From the NCBI GenBank assembly GCA_013286765.1, contig JABDFB010000086.1:1-9374 (forward strand): 9,374 bases of DNA, in the 5' to 3' direction. The position numbers and the translations under genes are program-made. Shown here piece by piece: positions 1 through 5,357 of the stretch (its first letter is position 1; the number at the start of each line of letters is the position of its first letter). Source of the DNA: Deltaproteobacteria bacterium. GTDB taxonomy: Bacteria > Bdellovibrionota > UBA1018. The notes beneath the pieces are model-generated. The model had not been told where the DNA came from, did not search any database, and saw only the letters and a list, made by a program, of their open reading frames with translations.

Positions 1-258
1 GAATCCGGCAATATTTCTACTGCCAAGATTGATCGCACCGGCAACTTGTTTTCCAACCAACGACTCAGGCTTATAATGCACAGTAATCTGCGCCGAGGAT
101 TGTTTGACACCTATTTCTGGACCGAAATCCACCCAAACTTTGTAAGCAGGCTTTTTTGCTCGCGGAAAAACCTCAGTCCGGACGATAGTTCCAGATCGCA
201 CATCGACTTTAACAAAATCGTCATAAGAAATGGTTGGAGAAGAAGTGCTTGTACTCAT
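1..258 (-). CDS. csaA: CsaA-like tRNA-binding-domain chaperone, 3' end cut off by the window edge
   Basis: The minus strand from the ATG at 256-258 stays open for 86 codons to the window edge. The translation starts MSTSTSSPTISYDDFVKVDV and contains DVRSGTIV (residues 19-26), KKPAYKV (35-41), DFG.EIG (45-50), SSAQIT (54-59) and GKQV (69-72), ending in RNIAGF. This is the characteristic order of CsaA, a small homodimeric OB-fold protein related to the tRNA-binding domain of methionyl-tRNA synthetase and described as an export-related chaperone in Bacillus. CsaA proteins are about 110 residues, so roughly the last 25 lie outside the window. It follows the dacB-like gene on the same strand after 32 bases, with no terminator between them, so co-transcription is likely. 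The upstream AAGTGA is at best a weak ribosome-binding site. The identification rests on motif memory; a stand-alone tRNA-binding-domain protein of another subfamily is the main alternative. Confidence 0.88.
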   Translation of the reverse strand, partial: MSTSTSSPTISYDDFVKVDVRSGTIVRTEVFPRAKKPAYKVWVDFGPEIGVKQSSAQITVHYKPESLVGKQVAGAINLGSRNIAGF

Positions 259-290
259 ATTCACTTAATCTACACGAACCGGGCGATTTA

Positions 291-1973
291 TCAATAACTC
301 AAAATCCAACGTTGTAAGAGATCTTCATGAGCCTCTTCCGCACGTCGAATCCATGTCTTAGCCTTAGTAGCCGCGCCGGAAGGAATCGACTCGCCATAAC
401 GATCAATCATCTCTCTTTTTTCCAGGTCTGAAATCATAATTGCAAAGATTAATCGACGCCCTTGATTCGTGTGAACAAATCCTGTTAATGCGCTTCCATA
501 CATGATGGTGCCCGTTTTTGCCCAGACATGCATAGCTGTTTCTGGATACCGGAGGTGCTCTACCAGCGTGCCTTTCCAGCCAGAGACCGGTAGTAACGAC
601 TCAAATGTACGATCCGAATAATGCGACTTATCGGCATAGTTCAACACTGATACCAATTGTTTAGCTGTGACGCGATTTTCTGAAGTTATTCCTGATCCTG
701 TTTTCAAAGTAAACCCATCCCACGAAAACTTTTTTTGTGACAATGGTAGAGCAGGAATCGAACGTCTGATCCAGTGAGTAAGTGTGTCCGCTGCCTGAGG
801 AATATCAACTGGAGCATGGTGTAACTTGCGGGCAGCTGCAAGTAGCATGAGTTCACTCATCATATTGTTGCTGAATTCCAACCCCTTCTCAACAATATCG
901 ACCAAAGAAATACTCTCATGAGTAGCCAATAGGGTGCTCTTTTGGGTTCGCAGCGCGCGGAATTTAGGAAAAGGCAGGGTGATTCCATTCATCTTGCTGA
1001 ACTGAGAAAATAGAAGCGCGAAAGCAAGACTAGGATTTTTTAGAGGAAGTCTCTTTTCACCAGTTGGGCTAAGCGGAGAGGATAGGAGCCACTTTTCTTT
1101 TGGTAAATGTGGCGAAGTCGCTGGTAAAACTGGCGTGCTATTGGGCGCAGATGGGGCGAGTAAATGAGGCTGTGGCTGGTATTGAAAGGCATTTGCCTGT
1201 TCTGAATCCGCTAACGCGATTTCGAAAATAGGCAAATCGGGTACTGCTACCACATCTAATTTGTTCTTAGAGTCAGGATTACGAGACCATCGGAGGTAGA
1301 GCTGATTGAAGTCGACCGAGAGGGCACTGATTCCAGGATTATAGGACGCAGATGAGTCACCCGGAACTTCGGGGTTCTTAATCATCTCTCGGGAAAGAAT
1401 TGCAGTATCATCAATATAGAAATTTCCAGTAATTTTTGTGATGTTATGATCGGCCAGGATTCTAGCAAAATTCATAATATGTGGAACTGTTAACAGCGGA
1501 TCACCACCTCCTTTGAGATAAAGATCTCCGTGCAGCGTTTTATTCTTTATTGTTCCAGTATAGGCAAGAGTCGTCTTGAATTTATATTCCGGACCGAGAG
1601 TCTTCAATACCGTCAAAGCAGTAATAACTTTTGTAGTGGATGCAGGAACTAGGGCAACGTCTTCGTTCTGACTTTCTAGTACGCTTTGAGTTTCCGGATC
1701 GTAGAGGAAATAGGCAAGCTGGGTTCCCTTATCTAGCTTAAGATCGCTCTTTAGTTTTTCTTTAAGATTCGCAATATACCCCTCATCGTGGATGGAAAGG
1801 TGTCGCAGTTCCGGTAATTTCTTGGGGCTACTCTGACAGGAAACCATGAAAAAAAGAAAGATCAGTATAAAAAGGAGCGTAAGCCCATTACTAGTGACGG
1901 AGGCTGGGCCAGAACCTACGCTGGCTGAGATTAAACTGTTAACTCGGAGTATTTGACCACTGTGTTTGTGCAT
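291..1973 (-). CDS. dacB: D-alanyl-D-alanine carboxypeptidase/endopeptidase (PBP4/DacB type, peptidase S13), probable lipoprotein
   Basis: The 560-residue product carries the three active-site motifs of penicillin-recognising serine hydrolases in S13 spacing: STTK at 112-115 (nucleophile S112, K115), SNN at 368-370 and KTG at 486-488. The long gap between the first two motifs, filled by the extra domains, is typical of PBP4. Other family marks are GDLYLKGGGDP (149-159) and GSGITSENRVT (426-436). Such enzymes trim the terminal D-Ala of peptidoglycan stem peptides or cut D-Ala-mDAP cross-links in the periplasm. The N terminus has a hydrophobic stretch (31-43) ending in MVSC, so Cys46 is the likely lipidation site; the following Gln does not signal inner-membrane retention by the E. 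coli rule. The sequence before this stretch is unusually long and no strong ribosome-binding site precedes the ATG, but no better in-frame start is visible. Residues about 263-295 form a Pro/Ser-rich insertion. csaA follows 32 bases downstream. Confidence 0.93.
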   Translation of the reverse strand: MHKHSGQILRVNSLISASVGSGPASVTSNGLTLLFILIFLFFMVSCQSSPKKLPELRHLSIHDEGYIANLKEKLKSDLKLDKGTQLAYFLYDPETQSVLESQNEDVALVPASTTKVITALTVLKTLGPEYKFKTTLAYTGTIKNKTLHGDLYLKGGGDPLLTVPHIMNFARILADHNITKITGNFYIDDTAILSREMIKNPEVPGDSSASYNPGISALSVDFNQLYLRWSRNPDSKNKLDVVAVPDLPIFEIALADSEQANAFQYQPQPHLLAPSAPNSTPVLPATSPHLPKEKWLLSSPLSPTGEKRLPLKNPSLAFALLFSQFSKMNGITLPFPKFRALRTQKSTLLATHESISLVDIVEKGLEFSNNMMSELMLLAAARKLHHAPVDIPQAADTLTHWIRRSIPALPLSQKKFSWDGFTLKTGSGITSENRVTAKQLVSVLNYADKSHYSDRTFESLLPVSGWKGTLVEHLRYPETAMHVWAKTGTIMYGSALTGFVHTNQGRRLIFAIMISDLEKREMIDRYGESIPSGAATKAKTWIRRAEEAHEDLLQRWILSY

Positions 1974-2130
1974 ATTTTCTAAACTCTAACGTATAGATGT
2001 CTGCGGTACAAATCTAGAATGCAGGCTAAGGTCAACTGTTTTAATTGTAGGATATTTTCAAATGGGCACCCGTTTGGCAAGGGGGCTCTAAAAGTCCCAG
2101 TTCGTAAACCAATCTAGTTTTAGAATCGAT

Positions 2131-2149
2131 CTTAATTAAACATATTAAG
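2131..2149. repeat. AT-rich inverted repeat upstream of a promoter
   Basis: CTTAAT (2131-2136) and ATTAAG (2144-2149) are perfect inverted arms around a 7-base spacer. The dyad ends eight bases before the -35 box at 2158. It could be an operator, an AT-rich upstream promoter element or chance in AT-rich DNA; the sequence alone does not decide. The equivalent place before the paralogous gene at 3479 has no such dyad. Confidence 0.35.
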
Positions 2150-2157
2150 GATACAAA

Positions 2158-2186
2158 TTGACCTCAAACGGCATTTAAGTTATAAG
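2158..2186 (+). promoter_or_regulatory. Sigma-70-type promoter of the first lipoprotein gene
   Basis: TTGACC (2158-2163) is separated by exactly 17 bases from TATAAG (2181-2186). Transcription would begin near 2193, giving a leader of about 40 bases before the ATG at 2234. The promoter of the paralogous gene (3373-3401) has the same -35 box, the same 17-base spacing and a near-identical -10 box. The spacers also match in part: ...cat.taag. precedes the -10 in both. Confidence 0.72.
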
Positions 2187-2233
2187 GTTGGCTCAAATCA
2201 GATTCCATAAATTTGCCTTTAGAGGTGGCAATT

Positions 2234-3118
2234 ATGAATAATAAGTTACAAATCGGTTTTACAGCGGTTATTACCCTTTCTCTCTCTGTCTCAGCTTTAA
2301 GCTGTGGTGGCGTTGAAGCCCTAACTCCAGACCAGAAGAAAGAACTGAAGGAGTTCACGCATTCTGCTTCTCGTGTTAAAGGTGTTGGTAAATCAGTTTC
2401 AAAAAATAGACGGCATGAGCCGGGCACTCCTCGGGAGCGCGCTCTTCCGCATCAATTGGGCGGTGCTAAGGTAGATGTCCAAGCATACAGTACGTTGCCT
2501 TTAGGAGCTCAAATTGATGGCTACGCTGACCTGGATGCAACTGAGAAGTTTGCTGAGGATCCAAACGCCGCTGCGGTTTACGATGTTATTAGTCGTGCAT
2601 TTGAAGATGGAAAGTGCGGAGACCGCACCCAACTTAGCAAATCTGTTTCTAATCCAAAAACTGTGAATGAATTCACAATTACTGGTTTAGATAAAAAAGG
2701 TGTTGAAGGCAATTGTCCTATCGAGCTTAAATGGTCGTTTGAGAAAACTGAATTTGAAGGAAAGCTTAACCTTGATGTTAAAGTTAGCAAAGACCTCGCT
2801 GCGAAAATTGGCTACGACTCCGTTCGCGTCGATGGTGGCGGAAAAGGGGATGAGAAATCAGAATCAGCTTGGGGAAAACTTACTTTTCATCACATTGAGA
2901 AAGGCAATATAACATTTGTTGCCGAACTAGAGAAAGATGAAGCTAAAATTCGAGAAGAGTACACTATCAGTTTACCCACCTTTACTGCTCAAATCGTGGC
3001 GAAGTCCGATAAGAACGGTACGGAACTGAAACTGAACGGTGAATCTATCACTGAAGCCGAGCTTGGCGAATATCTCGCAGGTTTGGATCAAAGTTTTGAA
3101 GGATTTGCTTCTAACTAA
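2234..3118 (+). CDS. Lipoprotein of unknown function, copy A of a duplicated pair
   Basis: I chose the ATG at 2234 (294 residues) over an in-frame TTG at 2213. AGAGGTGG at 2221-2228 is a strong ribosome-binding site five bases before it, and the protein then begins with a proper signal peptide. The signal peptide has a short Asn/Lys start, a hydrophobic core (8-22), then ALSC, with Cys24 the likely lipidation site. Gly follows the cysteine, so outer-membrane sorting is plausible. After an acidic/basic helix-like stretch (TPDQKKELKEF, 31-41) comes a basic linker (about 57-80). The C-terminal domain (about 105-284) contains Cys128 and Cys161 and alternating strand-like segments. I recognise no known family. 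It is clearly paralogous to the gene at 3479: KLxIG at the start, a shared helix with xFxxSAxxVxG, the KC...CP pair and the K.G.....LN.E....E..Y.....F tail. The gene has its own promoter and terminator. A surface or periplasmic structural or binding role is possible but not shown. Confidence 0.85.
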   Translation: MNNKLQIGFTAVITLSLSVSALSCGGVEALTPDQKKELKEFTHSASRVKGVGKSVSKNRRHEPGTPRERALPHQLGGAKVDVQAYSTLPLGAQIDGYADLDATEKFAEDPNAAAVYDVISRAFEDGKCGDRTQLSKSVSNPKTVNEFTITGLDKKGVEGNCPIELKWSFEKTEFEGKLNLDVKVSKDLAAKIGYDSVRVDGGGKGDEKSESAWGKLTFHHIEKGNITFVAELEKDEAKIREEYTISLPTFTAQIVAKSDKNGTELKLNGESITEAELGEYLAGLDQSFEGFASN

Positions 3119-3159
3119 GTAAATTCCTAACTTCTGACTTTGAGATCTTGAAGTTACGT

Positions 3160-3199
3160 AAAAGATCTCCCGTATGTTAAACGGGAGATCTTTTTTTTT
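3160..3199 (+). terminator. Rho-independent terminator after lipoprotein copy A
   Basis: AAAGATCTCCCGT (3161-3173) and ACGGGAGATCTTT (3181-3193) form a perfect 13-base-pair stem with a 7-base loop. A run of nine T at 3191-3199 follows. It begins 42 bases after the stop codon. The inner nine bases of each arm, AGATCTCCC and GGGAGATCT, recur in the terminator of the paralogous gene at 4486-4544. Confidence 0.93.
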
Positions 3200-3244
3200 G
3201 CACGTGAAATTTTCTCTATTCCCGAACTTTTAATGTAGCGGTTT

Positions 3245-3319
3245 CTGATCGGATCAGTATACTTTCGAACCGGTTTCATTTTTTTTGCCAAACACGATCT
3301 TATCTCTTAAATGAGATCG
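3245..3319. repeat. Cluster of short palindromes and inverted repeats
   Basis: CTGATC-G-GATCAG (3245-3257) is a perfect dyad with a one-base centre. TTCGAA (3264-3269) and AACCGGTT (3268-3275) follow, overlapping by two bases. CGATCT (3295-3300) and AGATCG (3314-3319) are inverted arms with a 13-base gap, containing an alternative ATCTC/GAGAT pairing. They lie between the first terminator and the second promoter. They could be protein-binding sites or decayed terminator remnants; I see no decisive pattern. Confidence 0.4.
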
Positions 3320-3372
3320 ATTATTCTTTTGAAAAAAAATTCTTCGTACTGGCGTCTCACGGTGATAGATGA

Positions 3373-3401
3373 TTGACCACTAGCGTCATCTAAGCTATAG
3401 G
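3373..3401 (+). promoter_or_regulatory. Sigma-70-type promoter of the second lipoprotein gene
   Basis: TTGACC (3373-3378), a 17-base spacer and TATAGG (3396-3401) match the promoter of copy A (TTGACC-N17-TATAAG) in boxes, spacing and part of the spacer. The predicted start near 3408 gives a leader of about 70 bases, longer than the roughly 40 bases of copy A. Confidence 0.68.
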
Positions 3402-3420
3402 TCCAACGTAACAGTCAATA

Positions 3421-3453
3421 AACGTCGAGCACACGTTCTTGTTTGTCGCTCGA
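3421..3453 (+). promoter_or_regulatory. Leader with two competing small inverted repeats
   Basis: In the predicted untranslated leader, AACGT (3421-3425) can pair with ACGTT (3433-3437), and TCGAGC (3425-3430) can pair with GCTCGA (3448-3453). The two hairpins share base 3425 and the second encloses an arm of the first, so they cannot both form fully. They end about 14 bases before the ribosome-binding site at 3467. The stems are only five and six base pairs, so regulation is a guess. Confidence 0.3.
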
Positions 3454-3478
3454 ATTAATTACCTATGAGGTGATCATT

Positions 3479-4459
3479 ATGAAACGTAAATTAAATATCG
3501 GTCTCATCGCGACGACCGCGCTCACTCTTTCAGGGTGCAATGGTAGTCTTGATAAGTTGACTAATGAGCAAAAAGATCAGGTGAAGACATTTTCACGATC
3601 TGCTGCCCAAGTACAAGGAATTCGAAAAGCGCTTCAAGCTCAGGGTGGTGCAGGAAAACCGCAAGCTTACGGTATTACCGACTATTTCAGTTCGAATAAG
3701 GCTGAAGCTGCAGCCCCAGCTGCGTCTACAGGAAGTAGCACCGGCGTAGCTGTGGCTACCGGTACTGCTTCTGCAACTGCCGCTGCCACCTCAACTGGTG
3801 CTGCTAGCACTGGGATTGACAAGACCGCCGCTACCACAGCTGCTAGCACTGGCGTTGCTGTAGCTACTACAGTTGTAACTGCTGAAAAGCAGACAGCTCC
3901 AGAAGCACAGCAGCCACCCGTCACTGCAGTAGTGACTGACGAACTTGCAGCTCTCGGTTTAAGCAACTTCGAGAATTTCAATAGCAATACAGAATATCAA
4001 ACAGCGTTCGCTTCTATGAAGTCGGCGTTGAAAGATAAGTGCCATTCAAAAGCTAAGCTCACTTTTGACGGAGACGATTGTCCTTTTACCAGCTCTCTCC
4101 AAGTCGAGAATAAAAAGTCCACATTTAAAATGGTGTTCAAGGACGACTTGACCAAGAAACTTGGTTACAAGGACTACGTCTATACTTTAGACGATGGAAC
4201 GAACCGTCTTGAAATGACCGATTCTGCCAACAACAAGTACACGGCAGAATGGACAAAAACCGGCAACGAAAAAGAATTTCAGGAAAAGACAGTTTTCACT
4301 TTCGAGAAATTCGCTGCCGAGCTTGACCTCAGACAAAAAGCAGATGGAACTAAGACTTATAAGTTGAACGACGAAGATGTTAGCGAATCTGACTATCTTG
4401 TGTACGTTGCTCCTTTCACAGGAGAAGAAAAACCGTTTGCGCCCGCTGCTGTGCAGTAA
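3479..4459 (+). CDS. Lipoprotein of unknown function with Ala/Thr/Ser linker, copy B of a duplicated pair
   Basis: The ATG at 3479 (326 residues) has GAGGTG at 3467-3472, six bases upstream, and opens a textbook lipoprotein signal peptide: MKRK, a hydrophobic core, then LSGC with Cys20. Asn follows the cysteine. An N-terminal helix-like part (LTNEQKDQVKTFSRSAAQVQG, about 27-47) matches copy A. Residues about 75-150 are low complexity, almost only Ala, Thr, Ser, Gly and Val, with STGVAVAT at 87-94 and again at 123-130 and AASTG at 108-112 and 121-125. This looks like a flexible spacer. The C-terminal domain (about 155-310) has Cys188 and Cys201 and a KLGY motif (227-230) corresponding to KIGY in copy A. 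I recognise no family. The likely layout is a membrane anchor, a disordered stalk and a cysteine-containing domain held away from the membrane. The gene has its own promoter and a terminator sharing stem arms with that of copy A. Confidence 0.86.
   Translation: MKRKLNIGLIATTALTLSGCNGSLDKLTNEQKDQVKTFSRSAAQVQGIRKALQAQGGAGKPQAYGITDYFSSNKAEAAAPAASTGSSTGVAVATGTASATAAATSTGAASTGIDKTAATTAASTGVAVATTVVTAEKQTAPEAQQPPVTAVVTDELAALGLSNFENFNSNTEYQTAFASMKSALKDKCHSKAKLTFDGDDCPFTSSLQVENKKSTFKMVFKDDLTKKLGYKDYVYTLDDGTNRLEMTDSANNKYTAEWTKTGNEKEFQEKTVFTFEKFAAELDLRQKADGTKTYKLNDEDVSESDYLVYVAPFTGEEKPFAPAAVQ
3737..3868 (+). repeat. Degenerate internal repeats coding the Ala/Thr/Ser linker
   Basis: The 14-base sequence GCTGCTAGCACTGG occurs exactly at 3800-3813 and 3839-3852, in the same frame, 39 bases apart. 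STGVAVAT is encoded twice, at 3737-3760 and 3845-3868, with differing codons. This is the mark of old in-frame duplications within the linker of copy B. Copy A has nothing like it at the equivalent place. Confidence 0.7.
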
Positions 4460-4473
4460 ATCCTAAGCGACGA

Positions 4474-4508
4474 TTGACAATTAAGAGATCTCCCAATCTA
4501 TCTATATG
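4474..4508 (+). promoter_or_regulatory. Possible promoter for the ATP pyrophosphatase gene, overlapping the terminator
   Basis: A perfect -35 box TTGACA lies at 4474-4479. The best -10 candidates, TATCTA (4499-4504) and TATATG (4503-4508), are 19 and 23 bases away and imperfect, so the call is weak. If real, it would start transcripts inside the terminator loop of the preceding gene and give the next gene its own expression. Confidence 0.3.
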
Positions 4509-4544
4509 TGGAAATTTATGGATGACTGGGAGATCTTGTCTTTT
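4485..4544 (+). terminator. Probable intrinsic terminator after lipoprotein copy B
   Basis: AGATCTCCCA (4486-4495) and TGGGAGATCT (4527-4536) form a perfect 10-base-pair stem, followed by TGTCTTTT. The loop is long (31 bases) and the T-tract is interrupted, so termination is probably leakier than after copy A. The arms repeat those of the first terminator while the loop is unrelated. The next ribosome-binding site starts two bases after the T-tract, so readthrough would feed the gene at 4556. Confidence 0.72.
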
Positions 4545-4555
4545 CAGGGGTTAGA

Positions 4556-5257
4556 ATGAGAGCATTTGTACTTTGGACTGGTGGAAAAGATTGCTGTCTT
4601 GCTCTTCATCAGGCGAACAAGTCTGGAATTGAAATTCTCGGTCTTGTAACCTTCGTACCTGAGGTTGGAGATTTTTTTGCGCATCCGATGACGATGATTA
4701 AGCTACAAGCGCAGGCACTTTGTCTTCCCCAGTTGAAGGTGAGAATAGGAGAACCCTATAAAGAAAACTACCAGAGAGCAATTACAGCTTTCCGAAAGCA
4801 ATATTCCGTAGATTGTCTGGTTACCGGCGATATTGATTTAATAGATGGCCAACCCAATTGGATTCAAGAATGTGCCCAGGGCACGGGGGTCCATGTAGTG
4901 ACTCCGCTTTGGAAAAAGCCGCGGGATCTCCTGTTAGAAATGATACTGCAATTTAAATTGGATGTGCGGATCTCTTGTCTGCGGGCGGATGTAACGGAGT
5001 TTATGCCGGACAGTTGGATCAATAGAAAATGGGATTCTGAGTGCATCACGGAATTGAGAAATCTGCAGGCACAACATGAATTCGATGCTTGTGGTGAAAA
5101 TGGCGAATACCACAGTCTTGTAATGGATGGACCGATGTTTCAACAGAGGATTTCTATTGACCGCTTTTCTATTAAAAATGCTGAGTCAGAAGGGGATCGT
5201 TATGGGGGAGTACGCTATATGAATATAGCGAAAGCGGGCCTCGTGCGGAAATTCTGA
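4556..5257 (+). CDS. Dph6-like ATP pyrophosphatase (adenine nucleotide alpha-hydrolase fold)
   Basis: The 233-residue protein has the layout of the Dph6/MJ0570 family: an N-terminal PP-loop, here WTGGKDCCLAL (7-17), a central GDID (91-94), PLWKK (117-121), and a C-terminal CGENGEYHSLV (179-189) followed by DGP. Family members use ATP, releasing AMP and pyrophosphate, to activate a carboxylate for amidation. The eukaryotic and archaeal enzyme makes diphthamide. Bacteria lack diphthamide, so the substrate of bacterial members is generally unknown, and I assign none here. The usual SGGKDS is TGGKDC, with both serines changed. Length is typical. The ATG at 4556 has AGGGG at 4546-4550. The gene lies 12 bases behind a terminator T-tract and may be expressed by readthrough or from a weak promoter at 4474. 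asnB begins 100 bases downstream. It is probably cytosolic, since no signal peptide is visible. Confidence 0.85.
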   Translation: MRAFVLWTGGKDCCLALHQANKSGIEILGLVTFVPEVGDFFAHPMTMIKLQAQALCLPQLKVRIGEPYKENYQRAITAFRKQYSVDCLVTGDIDLIDGQPNWIQECAQGTGVHVVTPLWKKPRDLLLEMILQFKLDVRISCLRADVTEFMPDSWINRKWDSECITELRNLQAQHEFDACGENGEYHSLVMDGPMFQQRISIDRFSIKNAESEGDRYGGVRYMNIAKAGLVRKF

Positions 5258-5263
5258 GAAAGT

Positions 5264-5293
5264 CTCACACAAACTTTTAAAATCCTATATAAG
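5264..5293 (+). promoter_or_regulatory. Possible promoter of asnB
   Basis: CTCACA (5264-5269) matches four of six bases of the -35 consensus. It lies 16 bases before TATATA (5286-5291) or 18 bases before the overlapping TATAAG (5288-5293). A start near 5300 would give a leader of about 55 bases, in which GTTAG (5304-5308) and CTAAC (5314-5318) can form a small hairpin. Co-transcription with the upstream gene across the 100-base gap is the alternative. Confidence 0.4.
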
Positions 5294-5357
5294 TGGGGAA
5301 TGGGTTAGCATCCCTAACAAACAAAAATGACAGACAAAAACTCGGAGGCAGGCCGTT

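Larger units (their letters stand above)
3119..3478. other. 360-base intergenic region between the paralogous lipoprotein genes
   Basis: No credible gene lies here. From left to right it holds a GAGATCTT element (3142-3149), a strong intrinsic terminator (3160-3199), a cluster of palindromes (3245-3319), the promoter of the second lipoprotein gene (3373-3401), and a leader of about 70 bases with small inverted repeats and a GAGGTG ribosome-binding site (3467-3472). A T-rich and A-rich stretch (3278-3342) separates the terminator from the promoter. In-frame TTG at 3443 could extend the next gene upstream but lacks a ribosome-binding site and would spoil the signal peptide. Confidence 0.8.

Noticed and set aside
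46..297. An 83-codon open frame on the plus strand at the left edge
   Set aside because: It lies antisense over the csaA coding sequence, which has clear family motifs on the minus strand. The plus-strand translation has no recognisable feature.
1990..2035. A TTGACC on the minus strand (2035-2030) as promoter of the dacB-like gene
   Set aside because: No acceptable -10 box lies 16-18 bases downstream of it. TATACG at 1995-1990 has only a poor -35 box at the right distance. A promoter must exist in 1974-2100 or farther upstream, but I cannot place it.
2213..2233. Upstream TTG start for copy A, and the similar TTG at 3443 for copy B
   Set aside because: The strong GAGGTG ribosome-binding sites lie downstream of these codons and point to the ATGs at 2234 and 3479. 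Using the TTG starts would put unrelated residues ahead of matching signal peptides.
2164..2427. An 87-codon minus-strand frame over the promoter and 5' end of copy A
   Set aside because: It runs across a good promoter and the signal peptide of copy A, and its product resembles no protein type.
3245..3319. The palindrome cluster as a recombination or attachment site
   Set aside because: The arms are short and mutually unrelated. There is no integrase gene, no flanking direct repeat and no tRNA nearby.
3737..3868. The linker repeats as a CRISPR-like or mobile repeat array
   Set aside because: The repeats are in frame, degenerate, part of a coding sequence and without regular spacers.
3682..3987. 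A 101-codon minus-strand frame rich in Ala and Val
   Set aside because: It is the antisense reading of the Ala/Thr/Ser linker of copy B. Low-complexity GC-rich DNA keeps several frames open, and no ribosome-binding site or independent motif supports it.
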